This document shows, piece by piece, positions 12,481-37,700 of a stretch of 60,000 bases of DNA. Source of the DNA: Tubiluchus corallicola. Its lineage: Eukaryota > Priapulida > Priapulimorpha > Priapulimorphida > Tubiluchidae. Position 1 is the stretch's first letter, and each line of letters opens with the position of its first letter. The stretch lies in NCBI GenBank assembly GCA_030141605.1, contig JAQGDQ010000043.1, positions 126,001 to 186,000 of the forward strand. Direction: 5' to 3'. The notes beneath the pieces are model-generated. The model saw only the letters and a list, made by a program, of their open reading frames with translations, was not told the origin of the DNA and searched no databases. Both the position numbers and the translations under genes were made by a program.

Positions 12481-13330
12481 CTCTGTTATGCCAGTGGTTT
12501 GCCAGTTCAACTTCCGAGAAACATCCCTGCATCCGCCCTTAACGAAGAAACAGTGTTCAGATATAGTGTGACAGATGTAGTATGCAAGAGGTAGCAGTCA
12601 CCCATCCATCTATTAAGCAGACGAGCTTTACTTAATTTCCGCTGCGAAGCACAAACCTTTACCTTTCAGCTATTCCTATTATTTCGCACAAGTGTGTAGC
12701 AGACTAAATGTATGTGAAGTTGTGATTAGAGTCCACGGACTTGGAAGAGGCACAATATTTGGCAGGCAGTCTGGCGCTACGGAGCATTTTTGCTATAATT
12801 GCTATATGGTTTCACAACACTAAACAAGCGTTTCCTGCCCAAAAGTGTGCCTAATGGCCATAGTTGACAACTATAGTAAATTTGCAACAGATGTTTCTCT
12901 CAGGCAAAGGCTTGTATACAGTTACCGTATTGTATAGCTCATTGTGAATTCGGGTATGTTTACCATAATTTGATCTAGATGGACTTTTGCAGCCAACACG
13001 TCCACAGCTCCCAATGAGATGCTGCGGTTGAAACCATTCAGTGTTGGGTGATCGCAGTACCCACTACTTATCTTGCCTGTCTGTAAAAAAAAGTGGTATC
13101 ACATAAATTAATATTAGGTACGGGACGGTTTGGTACCGGAGAGCTCAGACAAGCCTATGGAAACAAGGATCGAGATTATTGTACTTCTGTCTGCTTCAAC
13201 TGCCGCTTTGATTGAGACCAGGAAGCATGTAACTAACATCTGCCGCCTTGACCGAAATCAACCACGAAGACATGTGATTGGTGTTCTCATCTCAACATTC
13301 TGCCCCTTTAAGTGCCCCGTGGTTTGCAGT

Positions 13331-13546
13331 TTTACATCACTGTAATTTGGTATGCGAATTTTACTAATGTTACTTTGCCCGTTTGCCATACATGTTGCTG
13401 CATTGCATCTCTAGATTTTCTTAACAGGTCTCGAGTTTTCAGTTTTTCATCAATTAGTCAAGTGGTATCCATGCATGCAACATCAAGGTTTTGTGACATT
13501 TTGTTCCAAATGTGGTTCGTCATTGTCACAGTAAAAGCTAATCTGT
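13331..13546 (-). pseudogene. possible exon relic of unknown function
   Basis: On the - strand, after an acceptor-like TTTCTTCACAG, one frame reads for about 68 codons with a single TGA. It includes NHIWNKMSQNLDVACMDTT, then after the stop LIDEKLKTRDLLRKSRDAMQ. The charged, helical composition looks more like coding sequence than the surrounding AT-rich DNA. I do not recognise the family. It could be a decayed exon, part of a transposon, or chance. Confidence 0.2.
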
Positions 13547-16500
13547 GAAGAAATAGTAATTCACACTTCATGGAATTATGCTTGGAATATATTATCGCAG
13601 GGTTTGAGCATTGTAATATAATGGCATATCTGAAATTTGAAATGATTTACTTTTAGAAGAGGTTTTAGAATCTGTTGCTAACTAGTACATTTTCTTCAGC
13701 GCTACTGTAGAACATGGGTGTAAGCTGAAAATGTCTAGAAGGACCCTTGAAACTATTCGAGTTACACTTCTCTTACATGCGCCTAAATAATTGATATTCA
13801 AAACGAGCACTGGGCAGCAGAAATACATGGAAGAGCCGGCTGTTATAATCCATATGTATGATTGTGATACATTGTACGCATTCCAGCCTTTTTTACATCA
13901 GTGTAATGAACATGAATCACCTGGAGGCCATCTTGTTGTGTGTCTGTTGTCTGTCACTCTCACAGTATCTTGTTACTGGAGTTTTCTAATGGCTGTGGCA
14001 CATGCAGAAAAAAAACATTTACAAGAGTAGAGGATAGTATTGCTAAATCGTGCTGCTTTGCTAGTCTCCTGAGAACTTCCCCCAAACACGTGTGGTTAGG
14101 CGGAGCTGCTTACGTGACATAATTCTTTCAATTTTATTATGATTATTACTATTGTCATGTGAAGCATCACAGGCAAAACAGGACTATTTAGCGGGGTGCT
14201 TACTATCTTTATTACACCTCTTTGCTTCTAGAACTGACCCGAAAGCTTGGTAAGTTCTAGGTCTGAAAGTCCACCGAGTCTGACATCTAAAAGTGTTGAT
14301 ACACATTCGCTAGTAGTTATAGCAACTTCGCTTTGAAATCTTTCTCAAAATTCCGTCAGCTTTTTCGTTAAGTTTGATTTTGGTTGAAGATGTAGCACCA
14401 CCTGTAGTTGGTCAATTAGAAATGGTATTGTCCCAGACTCTCAGCTCTATAATGATAGTGGGCTTGGTGGCACCGTTATAATGTTGGAATTATTGGGTTC
14501 ATAACTTCACATGTACTTTACCTCCTCGTAGTTTTGATCAAATATTGTTTTTCCAAACCAGACTATTGAGAATGCGACCGAATGCATCTTGCTGTATAAG
14601 TATCTGTTACTTGAACCCTAACTAGCAAACTTTGATCTGTAAGATTATCTACGTGTAAAAACTGAATCCCCCAGCAGCTGTTTCATTAATAATATTGCGT
14701 TAGTTGAGTACTTGACTGTATCCACTACAATGAGAGCCAGAAGCCGCCTATAATCAATCCTAACCTTATCATCATTATTAATTTGGTTTATGGACAGATG
14801 GATCAAACTAACTACGCCCAGCTGTACACGTTATTAGCAATATTAATGGTGGCGTATCCAACCAATCATCATTTCAAAGTTCTTTAATAAGCTCTGACTT
14901 AAGGCCATTTGGGTTTGGGAAACTGGAGAAAATTTTTTGTAAGACCACTAGACGCATTGATACACCTAAACAACTTATAGTGACGTTTTCAAGTTCATGG
15001 GTCCCGCTTTCACTTTCATCATCATACGTAGGTCGACCACACATATGAGCTTCTTTCATACTTAATGATATAATGTACAGTGTTTATCTATGAGATTTAT
15101 GATTACCTGGTTTTTATCGCGCATCAGGTTATATTTTCTTGATGGGCCACGACCATTGTGTAGGCGGAGGGGGTATTGTATGCTTTGAATGTAGTAAATG
15201 TTCACATATAATCAAAGGTGCTGACTGTGTTTAGGTCTTTCATGTTGCTGTTATTGCTATATGTTTTTTTTTCCTAATTTCTAGCGCTTTACTGAAATTT
15301 CTGGCAACTTTTCGCAATCTCTCGTGTTTTGTCATGATTTTGGGATTCAGTCAACGATTAATATAAGTTTTGTAAATAAAGTTTTGGTGTATATCTGAGT
15401 CTGAGTATATTCAAGTCTGGAAATACTGCAATGTGCTTTAAAATCATTATTGTGTTGTGAAATTATGATTTTCTTTGCAGGTCAGACTGCCAGACAGTGT
15501 AGCTTGCTGAAGCGTTAACATAATAGTAGGCTTGTCTTCCTAATATGGCTGTTTTTATTGTTTTACGTAAAGTTTTTTATGCTTTTGAAGAAGACAAGAA
15601 ACTGACAGAATACTGCAGTAATCCTAGACATTTCCGACTAGATGTTATCTAGATGAAATCTTATTTCTCTTATCACAAAACAAGAGTTTTTTGAAGTGTA
15701 ATGCTTTCGCGTGCCGGAGGTAAAGATTTTGTTTCCTCGGTTGCCATGACGACAGCCAAAATCGTCCGCAAAACGCTTGGACGCTACACGTGCAGTTAAT
15801 ATTTAACGCAAGTTTCGGGTGGAAAGTTTGTAACTAAAATTTTCCTGAATATTGTTTTTGCGTTGTTATATTTTATTGCGCTTCGCTTTGTGACGTTTAA
15901 AAACACTAAGCATTTTTAGATTACTCGCTTGCAAATCGATGCGCTTCGATGAAAACATAAAAAATAGATGTGCTTCATTTGCTACTGCCTCTGCGGTTCC
16001 CCTACTACCCTTAAATTAAATCTATGTAATGTCATTATCATTTGAGAAAAACCGCTAATTTTACTCAACGTTTAAGCATTGCTTTTTGTAGAGGGTTGTA
16101 ACAATTTTCTAGCTTATGACATGGCATTGCCTGGAAATTTAGCTCAAACTGGCTTCAACTGTTTGGTATCATGGGCTTCAGTCAGTTCTTGGATGAGCGC
16201 CTCCTAAAGCAATCATAGTTGATTAAACTTTGAGTGTGAGCTTCATCTTGAATGAATTCAAGAATCAGCCAAGTTGACCTATCGCAGTTCACTCAGTTCT
16301 TAGTTAGTAACGAGGATCGTTTAAGTACAATGTTATGTTTAAAAATAAATAGTACTGTGCTACTCAGGAATAGCATATTTACAGAATTTTATGTCATACA
16401 GAGTAAAAGCATTGCACAACGAATTTTCATCTTCAGTCTCACAATATTTAGTAAAATTACTTATTTAAAATCATTACATTATTTCTTTCAGTTTCAGGCT

Positions 16501-17360
16501 AACTTTTAGTTAACGAAATATTTTTTTGTTGCCTCATGTTGTTATTAGATTATCTTATACTTGGCTTGCATTTTCTGCAGCTGAAATATCACCAAGCTTT
16601 TGATGTCTGATGAAAAATACTAAGTTCCAAAATAATTTGTAAGCTGCTTAACTTCGTTCAAAAGGATTCTCTGTAGCAATTAATGATTCCACAAAATCCT
16701 TTTGCAGAATGCTTCAGTGTTGATTTGACTCACACTGGTTTGAAGTTTGGAAATTTGCATTAATTAGTAGTTTTATGTAATATCAACAGATATTTGGAAC
16801 ACTGACTATTGAAACTAAGATAACTTTTTTGAAATCTCGGAATATACATTCTGTATTTGCATCATTTTAATATCTTGCAGCAATCACATTGTAAAATCTG
16901 ATCGTAGGTTGCCTTTGCGGAAGACTTTGCTAACTAACATGATCTTGGGAATTAAAAACTTGAAAGTGATACAAAAGATTTGCTGACTAATAAATGACAA
17001 TTTGTCTAAATAATTGCTGTCAGGTAAAAAAGCGAACAGAATCACATATTGCAAAGGAAAATTTTGCAAAAGTCAAAATGAAAGTCTCGAGTGATGTCTT
17101 CATATTGTTGGGTATTGAATAAAATAGTTCTTTTGATTGCATTTGATTCTAAAATGCATTTTCGTTTTCCATTAGGATTTCTGAGTCATTAGTCTTCCCT
17201 AGTTTGTTCCTGATGTATTGCTGTCTATGTATAATTATATAATATGGTATTTATACATATATATGTATATGGTATGGTAAGTATATTATGAATGAAATGC
17301 AATTTTGTTTTTAACCTTATAAGTGGTACCTACAAATGTTCAAATTTATTTGAATTTCAG

Positions 17361-30262
<12,902 letters not shown>

Positions 30263-33200
30263 CTGCCTTCCTATAGTATACACATTCATACGATTTTCCC
30301 ATAAACATATCAGCTGGCTTTGTCATCCGAAAAAGGTTCACCAATTCGCTACTCATTTCTAGCTGGTTGTGAAACTTGTGGCATATTTAGCATCGTTGTC
30401 AACCATCTTGAGCATGTTTCATCAGTAGGTTGATCATAATCTGGTGCAGAAACAAAAAACGATAAATAATCGTTTGCAGTTGTTTGTTCCTAGGATACAT
30501 AAGTTTGCTATTTTAGTAGGTGCTATAGGAAATACTTGATCTTTTTTTGGTATTAAGATTTGCTTTTTGTTTTATTGAGTTTTTCTTTTCAGACAGTAAT
30601 TGGTTAGATGCAAAGATACCGCTGATAGTTGGACTAGCATTTTGTTTCCCACTGTTTGTGAACTATATTTTACAATAATTACTGTAAAATTGTCAAAGTA
30701 AAATTTTAGCAAAGTTAGCAATATTGACTGGAATTGTTTTGTCAACTTTGCACCCTTCATTTACTCATGTCTTTTGATTTGATTTTAGCTCTTATTGTTA
30801 TTACGTAGTTTTTTATGTTAACTTTAGTTATAGTTGTTAATGCATTATTGTAAGCACTAAAGGTTAGATTTTCATTCCATTTGTGAGTAAAATCTATGCC
30901 AGTGGTGAACTCAAAGAAAGAACAACATAGTTTTTATACATTCTGTTATCAAGTGAACATGCTGTCTCTGTTATTATTCAAAAATCTTCCCTGAAATCCA
31001 TATGACTGTTTTTATTACGGAGTGAAACTTTTACTGGAGTAATTTCACGCATGATCTACATTAGTATATTGCATGAATCTGTTGGTACTTGCGTTTTCTG
31101 TCTAAGTATTGCCAAGAGAATTTCAAATAATCTAAGAACATACTTTGTCCCTACTTGCAACACATTGAGGGGGTTGTATGTTAAACACACTACTAACACA
31201 TTATTAACTGAAATATAATTATGTGAAAAGGCATTATTCCCAGTTCAAATATTTCGGTCGTAAAAAAAACCATATCTTATCATGGGTATTGAGTGTAATC
31301 ATGTGAATAATATCTTCATGTTTGTAGTACCCTATAAAAATAATTCCGGTTAGATTAGTGGCTTTGGTCCCAATAAATTTAAAAACTGCAGGTATGCAGT
31401 CAGTGTTTGAAACCACACGCCCTAGTAATGGAGGCATGTTTATCATTATTCAGCAATGCATACCACCTTGCATAGTTATTTTTAGATTTTGTCAGTACAA
31501 TATGGTACTAAATTATTGCTCACCTAGTTTGATGTGCCATAACTTAACTTTTGTAGACTTTCCTAGTCACACTAATATATAATTTTTATGTAGCTTTCTA
31601 GTGTAAATAGTGTAGCTGCTTGCTTTAGCATGCTAAGCATCATCATAGTTTTCAGCTTATATATTTGTTTGTGTGAGTCATTATCTGAACAAAATACTTA
31701 CATTGAGTGGTAAGTGGCAACTGACCTTAAAACAGGAAACTAATTCTTATTTATTATTTATGCTGGTCAGTATGCACTTTTTTTACTTTCTTTGAGTTTT
31801 GTCTTGCAATTTTTATTTATTGTATTATTTATTTTAAACTGGTCTTGTCTTGCCTTTCATAATTTTTTTATATGAAAATGCTGCAGATGCAGGTACATAG
31901 GAGTTTATGTAACGTGAAGCAGTTTATTCTCACAGCATGCATGTGCCTTGTTTTAATTTAAGTATATTTTACTAACTATCCTGTTTCCCCAAAGGGTTTT
32001 GTGGACATAATTTTGTTTTCTGTGTTGGTACATTTGTGAACATAACTTTGTTTTGTGTGTTAGTTCATTGTTTTTCATTATTAGTGTTTGAAACAACATT
32101 TGAAAGAGACCATGAAATTTTCAGTCTTACGCAGTAAAGTTTTGCAAGGTGTTTTTCATTATTAGTGTTTGAAACAACATTTGAAAGAGACCATGAAATT
32201 TTCACTGTCTTACGCAGTAAAGTCGAATGCACATTTATCAGCAACTCTTGGGTATTTTGAATATATTTAAAGCATCTTGGTTTAACATTGAAACAGCTTT
32301 ATGAATGTTTTTGCCAGTTGTAATGCAAACTCGTTCATAAAATGCATTTTCCTCCACCAATAATTTCTTATTTTATTTGTAGTGTTAGCGCTTCTGAATA
32401 TCATGTATATGTAAACGTTATTGATTGATCATAATTGCACCGATGTTCTGGCATACTGCCAAGAAGTTCCTGTTTAGCAAATTAGCAATGTGCTTGATTT
32501 TGTAAATGCTTAGTTGAAAACTTTACAAAGTAATGCGTCTTCGAAAATAATATCGATTGTGGAAATTAAATTTTAAAAAAAACATGAATTAATTTTTATT
32601 TGTTTTTGTTAGTATTGCTTGATGTCTCTGCTAGATGAAACAAATCTCATTTGCATCCATTTTTGGTGATTATACTGTGTAATAGTTGACACATGCTGGA
32701 ACTAATACAGTTATTATTAGTTACGGCTTTTTGCAAAAGTGCTTGTTCTGTGGGAATCTTCATCGTGTTAAAGAGAAACAGGTATTTGACGAATTCTACA
32801 AGAGTGGTTAGTGGCAGCACAAAATAAAGCTGGCATCCAAACCACCATTACAGGCCATGACAAAGTTAAATAGTGCCAGGTTTGGTTAGTGAACAGATGA
32901 GCAGTATAATCCAACTATTTTCCTAGTTTGGTAATGAACTAGATTACAATCGTGCTACTTATTGGCATTCACAATTTGGCATTAGCAGTAAGTTTTGTCT
33001 TCTAGCCAAATCCTAGCTTAACCACCAGGGTCTAGTGGTAGACCCTGTTTTATTCACATAAGTTTGGGTGCTTGATAGTGAATGTGGGTACAAAGCCTCG
33101 TCAAAAGGCAAACATGAAAGTAAGCTATCCTGTCCACAACAAAAATTGTAGACTAATGCCTACTTTTTAACTAAAACTCTGTATTTACTTTCCCAGTTAG

Positions 33201-33456
33201 ACATGTTTCTACGCATTGAGAGAGCTACCAATTTTTTGAATATGCACACTTAGAAACTATGTGAGAATATTACTGACAGTTCTATGCAAAGTTTCCTTTA
33301 GGATAAGGTTAAATATTAGGATAAGTGATAAAATTAAATTAAGAATACCACAAAAAATTCAGATGTAATGCACATGGATGCGTGTTGTACATATCCATCC
33401 ATTATAATCTTTAATTTTATGTGAACTTCGAACTTTTCAATTAGAACATTACATCC
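30263..33456. other. EFA6 3' untranslated region and intergenic space between convergent genes
   Basis: No open frame of interest. The EFA6 mRNA probably ends in this stretch. AATAAA words occur at 31372-31377 and 32823-32828, but neither can be chosen from sequence alone. A tandem duplication at 32.0-32.2 kb is listed separately. Confidence 0.5.
32070..32223 (+). repeat. tandem duplication, about 71-73 bp unit, two copies
   Basis: Copies 32070-32140 and 32151-32223 share GTTTTTCATTATTAGTGTTT through to GCAGTAAAGT and differ by a 2-nt insertion in the second copy (CAGTC versus CACTGTC). A 10-nt spacer separates them. A smaller, older ~34-bp duplication (CATAA(T/C)TTTGTTTT(C/G)TGTG) sits just upstream at 32006-32068. 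Confidence 0.9.
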
Positions 33457-33462
33457 TTTATT
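33457..33462 (-). terminator. AATAAA poly(A) signal of the ATMIN-type gene
   Basis: TTTATT on the + strand, i.e. AATAAA on the - strand, about 56 nt after the stop codon of the convergent - strand gene. Placement is typical for a short 3' UTR. Confidence 0.55.
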
Positions 33463-33517
33463 TGTGTCATTGCGTGAACTGAACTGTTTCATAAAAATAA
33501 TGGATCACCGTAAAATA

Positions 33518-34722
33518 TCAGCTGTCAGAACTGTGTATGTTACTAAACTGAGGAAACAACACTCTTTCTATAAGATCAAGCCAGTTTGTTTGTGTGTACG
33601 AGTCAGTCAATTCTTGACTGTCTTCAAAATCGACTAAAGGAAAAGTTTGCGTCTCAGTGTCAGTGCCAGCTAACTCCCTTTCCACGTCCAACGCATTAAG
33701 CATTGTCTGCGTCTCCACTGACTGCAAGTCGAGCTCATTAACAACGTTGAATGTTTGGGTTTCCACGTGCGCTAAGTCGGAACTGCCAAAATTCGTAAAC
33801 ATGTCATTCATCTGTAGATTCGCTACTGCCGTTTGAGTTTCAACGGACATTCCGCTTGCTACCTGCATCCCCGACTCAGACAGAAAATCCATTTGTAAAG
33901 CAGTCTGTGCACCAGAATCCGAATGCTCAGACTCTGAGGGCAACATATTTTGGTGTTCATTCGACAAAGTCTGAGTCTGCACAGACAATCCGCTAGGAAC
34001 CTGTGCCCAAGAATCAGACATACAAGATTCTTTTGAAACTCCCAGTGCTTTAGAAACTGACATGTCAGCTGCAAAAGCTATTTCATTTTGCACTCCAGTG
34101 GAAATTCCTGAATATCTTTCTACGACTGGCAATGAAGAATAGCCCGACTCATTATAAAAGCTGCTAGTGCCATCTGTCAGAAGTATTGGAATACTCTGCG
34201 AAATGTAACCCGACTCACATCGATGGCAGTCACTAGTTCCAGTCATCGATTTGTCAGCTGCCACATTATTAATGCATCTTATTTCCGCTTGGTCTGCAGT
34301 TATATAATGGCTTGAAGAAACAATTGTATGACTAGTTTTAGGCAGGAATGCATTGTAAGCTTGTTGAAATGCAAGGTAATTAGTAGATGGATCCTCACTT
34401 TGAACACTGTTTGCAACAAAATTGTCAGCGAAATGATGAAAACCTTGAGGAAAGAAATCATGAAAGCGAGTTTGAGTGGACATGGCGGCGTTGTCAGCCA
34501 TCTTGTCATTTGAATGCGCAGTCTGAGTTTCCATGGTTTTACCTGGACCCCTGTATGTCTCAGGAGTTTGTGTCTGGTTATCCTCGGTAATAGGGCTGGA
34601 AGAAAACCGGTTAGAAGATAAAAATGGCGTCTGTGTTTCGATGTCCACAAGCCCTAATTCATGCCACAAATCCTCACCAGTTTGCGTCTCCATATTTGAA
34701 AGCATCTGCAGGTACGACAGAC
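33518..34722 (-). CDS. ATMIN (ASCIZ): ATMIN terminal exon: LC8-binding TQT array
   Basis: 1205 nt ending at the stop 33520-33518. It carries at least eleven TQT triplets in about 400 residues: METQTGED, IETQTPFL, NQTQTPET, METQTAHS, STQTRF, VQTQTLSN, VETQTAVA, VETQTFNV, VETQTMLN, TETQTFPL and SYTQTNWL, plus a decayed GAQTAL. The spacing and flanks fit LC8 (DYNLL) recognition of xTQT, known for ASCIZ proteins. The rest of the exon is low complexity and probably disordered. Which copies bind is not decidable from sequence. Confidence 0.9.
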
Positions 34723-37700
34723 CTATCAAGAACGTAAGTGAAAATTAACATCGAACGAGTGCTGCTCTTCAGTAAATCTAGGTACCAAAAGATGGCACTG
34801 CTTGTGTAATACAAAAAGAACAAATTCAAAAACACCAATTAGCAATTATTGATCTATGGCAACATGTGTTATGGCTCACATAATCTTTTATGCAAAGTTA
34901 TTACAGATAATCGTTGTTGTTTAGGTGTTAAGGGCCTACTAACACGCAAAAGTGAAGTTGCCTGCCCACCTGCCAAACTCTCGGGCTCTGATACCTGACA
35001 CATGCGTAGTAACATCGACAGTGACCTCTGTATTTGGAAAGATTTCTCTTTCTCTCTTTGCATGTGGCCTGGACAGGTAGTCGCATAAAATGCGGACTTT
35101 ACATTTTAACTTGCCTTGACGTCAGTGCTGTCTTGCTTTGTAAAAGGCCAGTAGAGATCAATGTCATTCTATAGACGATCTGGGGTCCATTGGTTCAATA
35201 CTGCAGTTTGACAGGTGGTGAGTATATGGTATGTATGGTATATGGTAACAAAGGTATGACTGTAACACTTGGACTGTAAACACGTCCTCGGGCACTCTGA
35301 ACGATCTCTAGTATTACATTCCTGTTAACTAGATCGGCAGCCCTCTGGAACTACTATGCTAACCGTTAATAACGCACGAAGCTGTATGTGTGCAGTAGGA
35401 ACTATAGCTGGTATTCTATGACTACACCTAGCTCATATTTGGCAGGGGTCCAACGAGTGGATTCCCCTACTAAAACCCTTAATATTGTGTAAAATTGTAT
35501 TATTTGTAGCTCTGTTAAGCAAACCAGTTTCTTTGATTATTATTAAATTTTGTATGCAACTTAATTCGTATTCCTATTTTCATCTTACGTTTTCTGAGTC
35601 GAAATAATAAAATGCCCTCTGCTAGATGCAGATGTGAACAGGTGTAAGTTTATGCCCCGTAATGATAACATCAATGTTTTAGACTGTTCTACATCCGATA
35701 TCCTGGCTGCTGGGTGGAAATGAATGCATGTCGTCCCCACAGTACCTTAGTGGAAAAGCCGCGACATAACAGTTGGCCGCAGCGATATAACAATATGATG
35801 TTAGCAGCTGTATACACTAGAACAGATACACAAAAATTAAATTATTTTCAGAATAAATGCTGAAATAATAAAACTAACCTGAATTGCTATCTGTCATACT
35901 CATGAAATCCATGCAGCGTGAACTGTCTGTTTGTGTCTCCATGTGGAAGGAATTATCTGCTAAGGTTGAAATGCTGCAGTTCTTGTTTAGTATTTCTGCA
36001 AAGCAAAATAAATTTGTTATCCCGATAAAATGAGTTATCTAGGTATTTGGTAGAAATACGAAAACCACGAAAATAAAGAGTAAGAGGTATGGAACTCAGG
36101 GAGAGAGAGACAGAGACAGATTACCTGAGCTACTGCCACCAAGTTCTGCCAATTTTGACCAACATGGACTATTACTTCGTGCTTTGAATCTTTTTGGTTT
36201 TTCTTGTCGTCTAAACTTTGTCTTGCATCGGTATTCAACTGGCCGCTGCTTTGTTCTTTTAAGCTGAGCAGTTAGCACAGAATCCTAACAAACAACAAAA
36301 GTACATTGCTACATCAAATTACTTGTATAGCATAATAGCGAGTGAAATTGGACAATCCATACTTGAATCTTTAATAGTACTATTTCTTCAACTACTTTGT
36401 AATTTACTAGAAGAATGTTACAAATCAAGAACGTGTACTGTGGTCCGAAAGTCAGTCACTTGAGAAAAAGAACAGTAAAATCACTGACACAAAAACTTTT
36501 ACTTTTACTTAAAAAATCAACATAATTTGCATTCACTTCACCGATGTTGTAACACAACATAATTTTATTATTGATCTAATTCCTAATTACAAATTTTCAA
36601 TAACTAAAAGCAGTTTAAATAAGGCTCTAGTAATATACCTTCATCACAGCATGCTTTCTAGTTTTGATGTGTAGAGATCTTTTTTTCTGACTGATCAATT
36701 CTGACTAAAAAAATTTACTCGTTATTAGCTAGCTTAATAAAATCATACAAATGCTATTTAAAATTTGAGAGAGCTCTCCTGAGAGTTGCCATTTTAACAT
36801 AAAAACACTGAATTCCATTTATAGTCCCACAATGACTCCTGAAATAAATAAATAATCACTGTGAGACTACAGAGGGCATTCATTGTTTTTATGTTATTTA
36901 AATTCTTCATTAACAAGCAACAACTTCGAATGTTATGCTTTGTACTTTTGTCAACAGAAATATATATGTTAAAGTTGTCAAATGGGGTGCTAAATGAGTT
37001 ATTTGAGATATTAAAGCATTAGAACAAAATAAAGCATAAAGAACAAAATAAAGGGATAAGCTATACCTTTAAATCACTCGTTGAAACAGCTTGATCTTTA
37101 GTTGCAACAAGTCGCTGGTGTGATAAACCGTGTTGATTAGAACTAAGAACAACAACTAAACAGCCTATGTCGGAAGAAGATGGTTTGGGCAAAATCTGTC
37201 TGACAGTCTTCACATCTGCGCAGTGACGATTCATAGAATGATCATGAGACTCTGCATTACCAGTGGCTGATTTCACACTAACTACTGACTTTTTGTGTTC
37301 ACATGTTAAATTGCAAACACTGGATGAAATAGGAAATGATGGAATGCGATTTTTTCCCAACGTGGATGATTCCCGTATCATTCCAGAATGTGCAACAGCT
37401 AAAGCTGCTGTTGATGAAGCCACAGGTACCATAGAAGTACAAAGGCCAGCTGTAGGCAAAACTCTACAAAATGAGGAAGTAGGTGTAGTTAAAGTTACAT
37501 TAGCAGATAAAGCAGCAGAAGTTCCAGTAGATGAAACAGCAGAAAGAGAAGATCCTGTAGAAAAGGTAGTGCCAGAAAATGCTGTGGTACACGCATCAGT
37601 TACAGATGAAGCTCTGGAAACAGCAAAAGAAGTAGCACTTGACGTATACGCATAAGAAGAAAATACATGTGGAGATGAAATACCAGAAGATGAAGTACAA

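Larger units (their letters stand above)
9606..17360. other. 7.8-kb region upstream of the first visible EFA6 exon, no defended gene
   Basis: The missing 5' exons of EFA6 (start codon and the carboxylate-binding loop of its PDZ domain) should lie here or further upstream of the window, but I could not identify them. A - strand frame of 61 codons at 14874-15059 and + strand frames near 13.1-14.1 kb have no recognisable motif. Two small items are listed separately: a dispersed repeat at 12.36 kb and an exon-like relic at 13.3-13.5 kb. Confidence 0.4.

Noticed and set aside
37263-37655. 130-codon + strand frame rich in A, V, E and T, and similar + strand frames at 38328-39098
   Set aside because: They are exact antisense shadows of the Ser/Thr-rich ATMIN exon; no motif, and composition explains the lack of stops.
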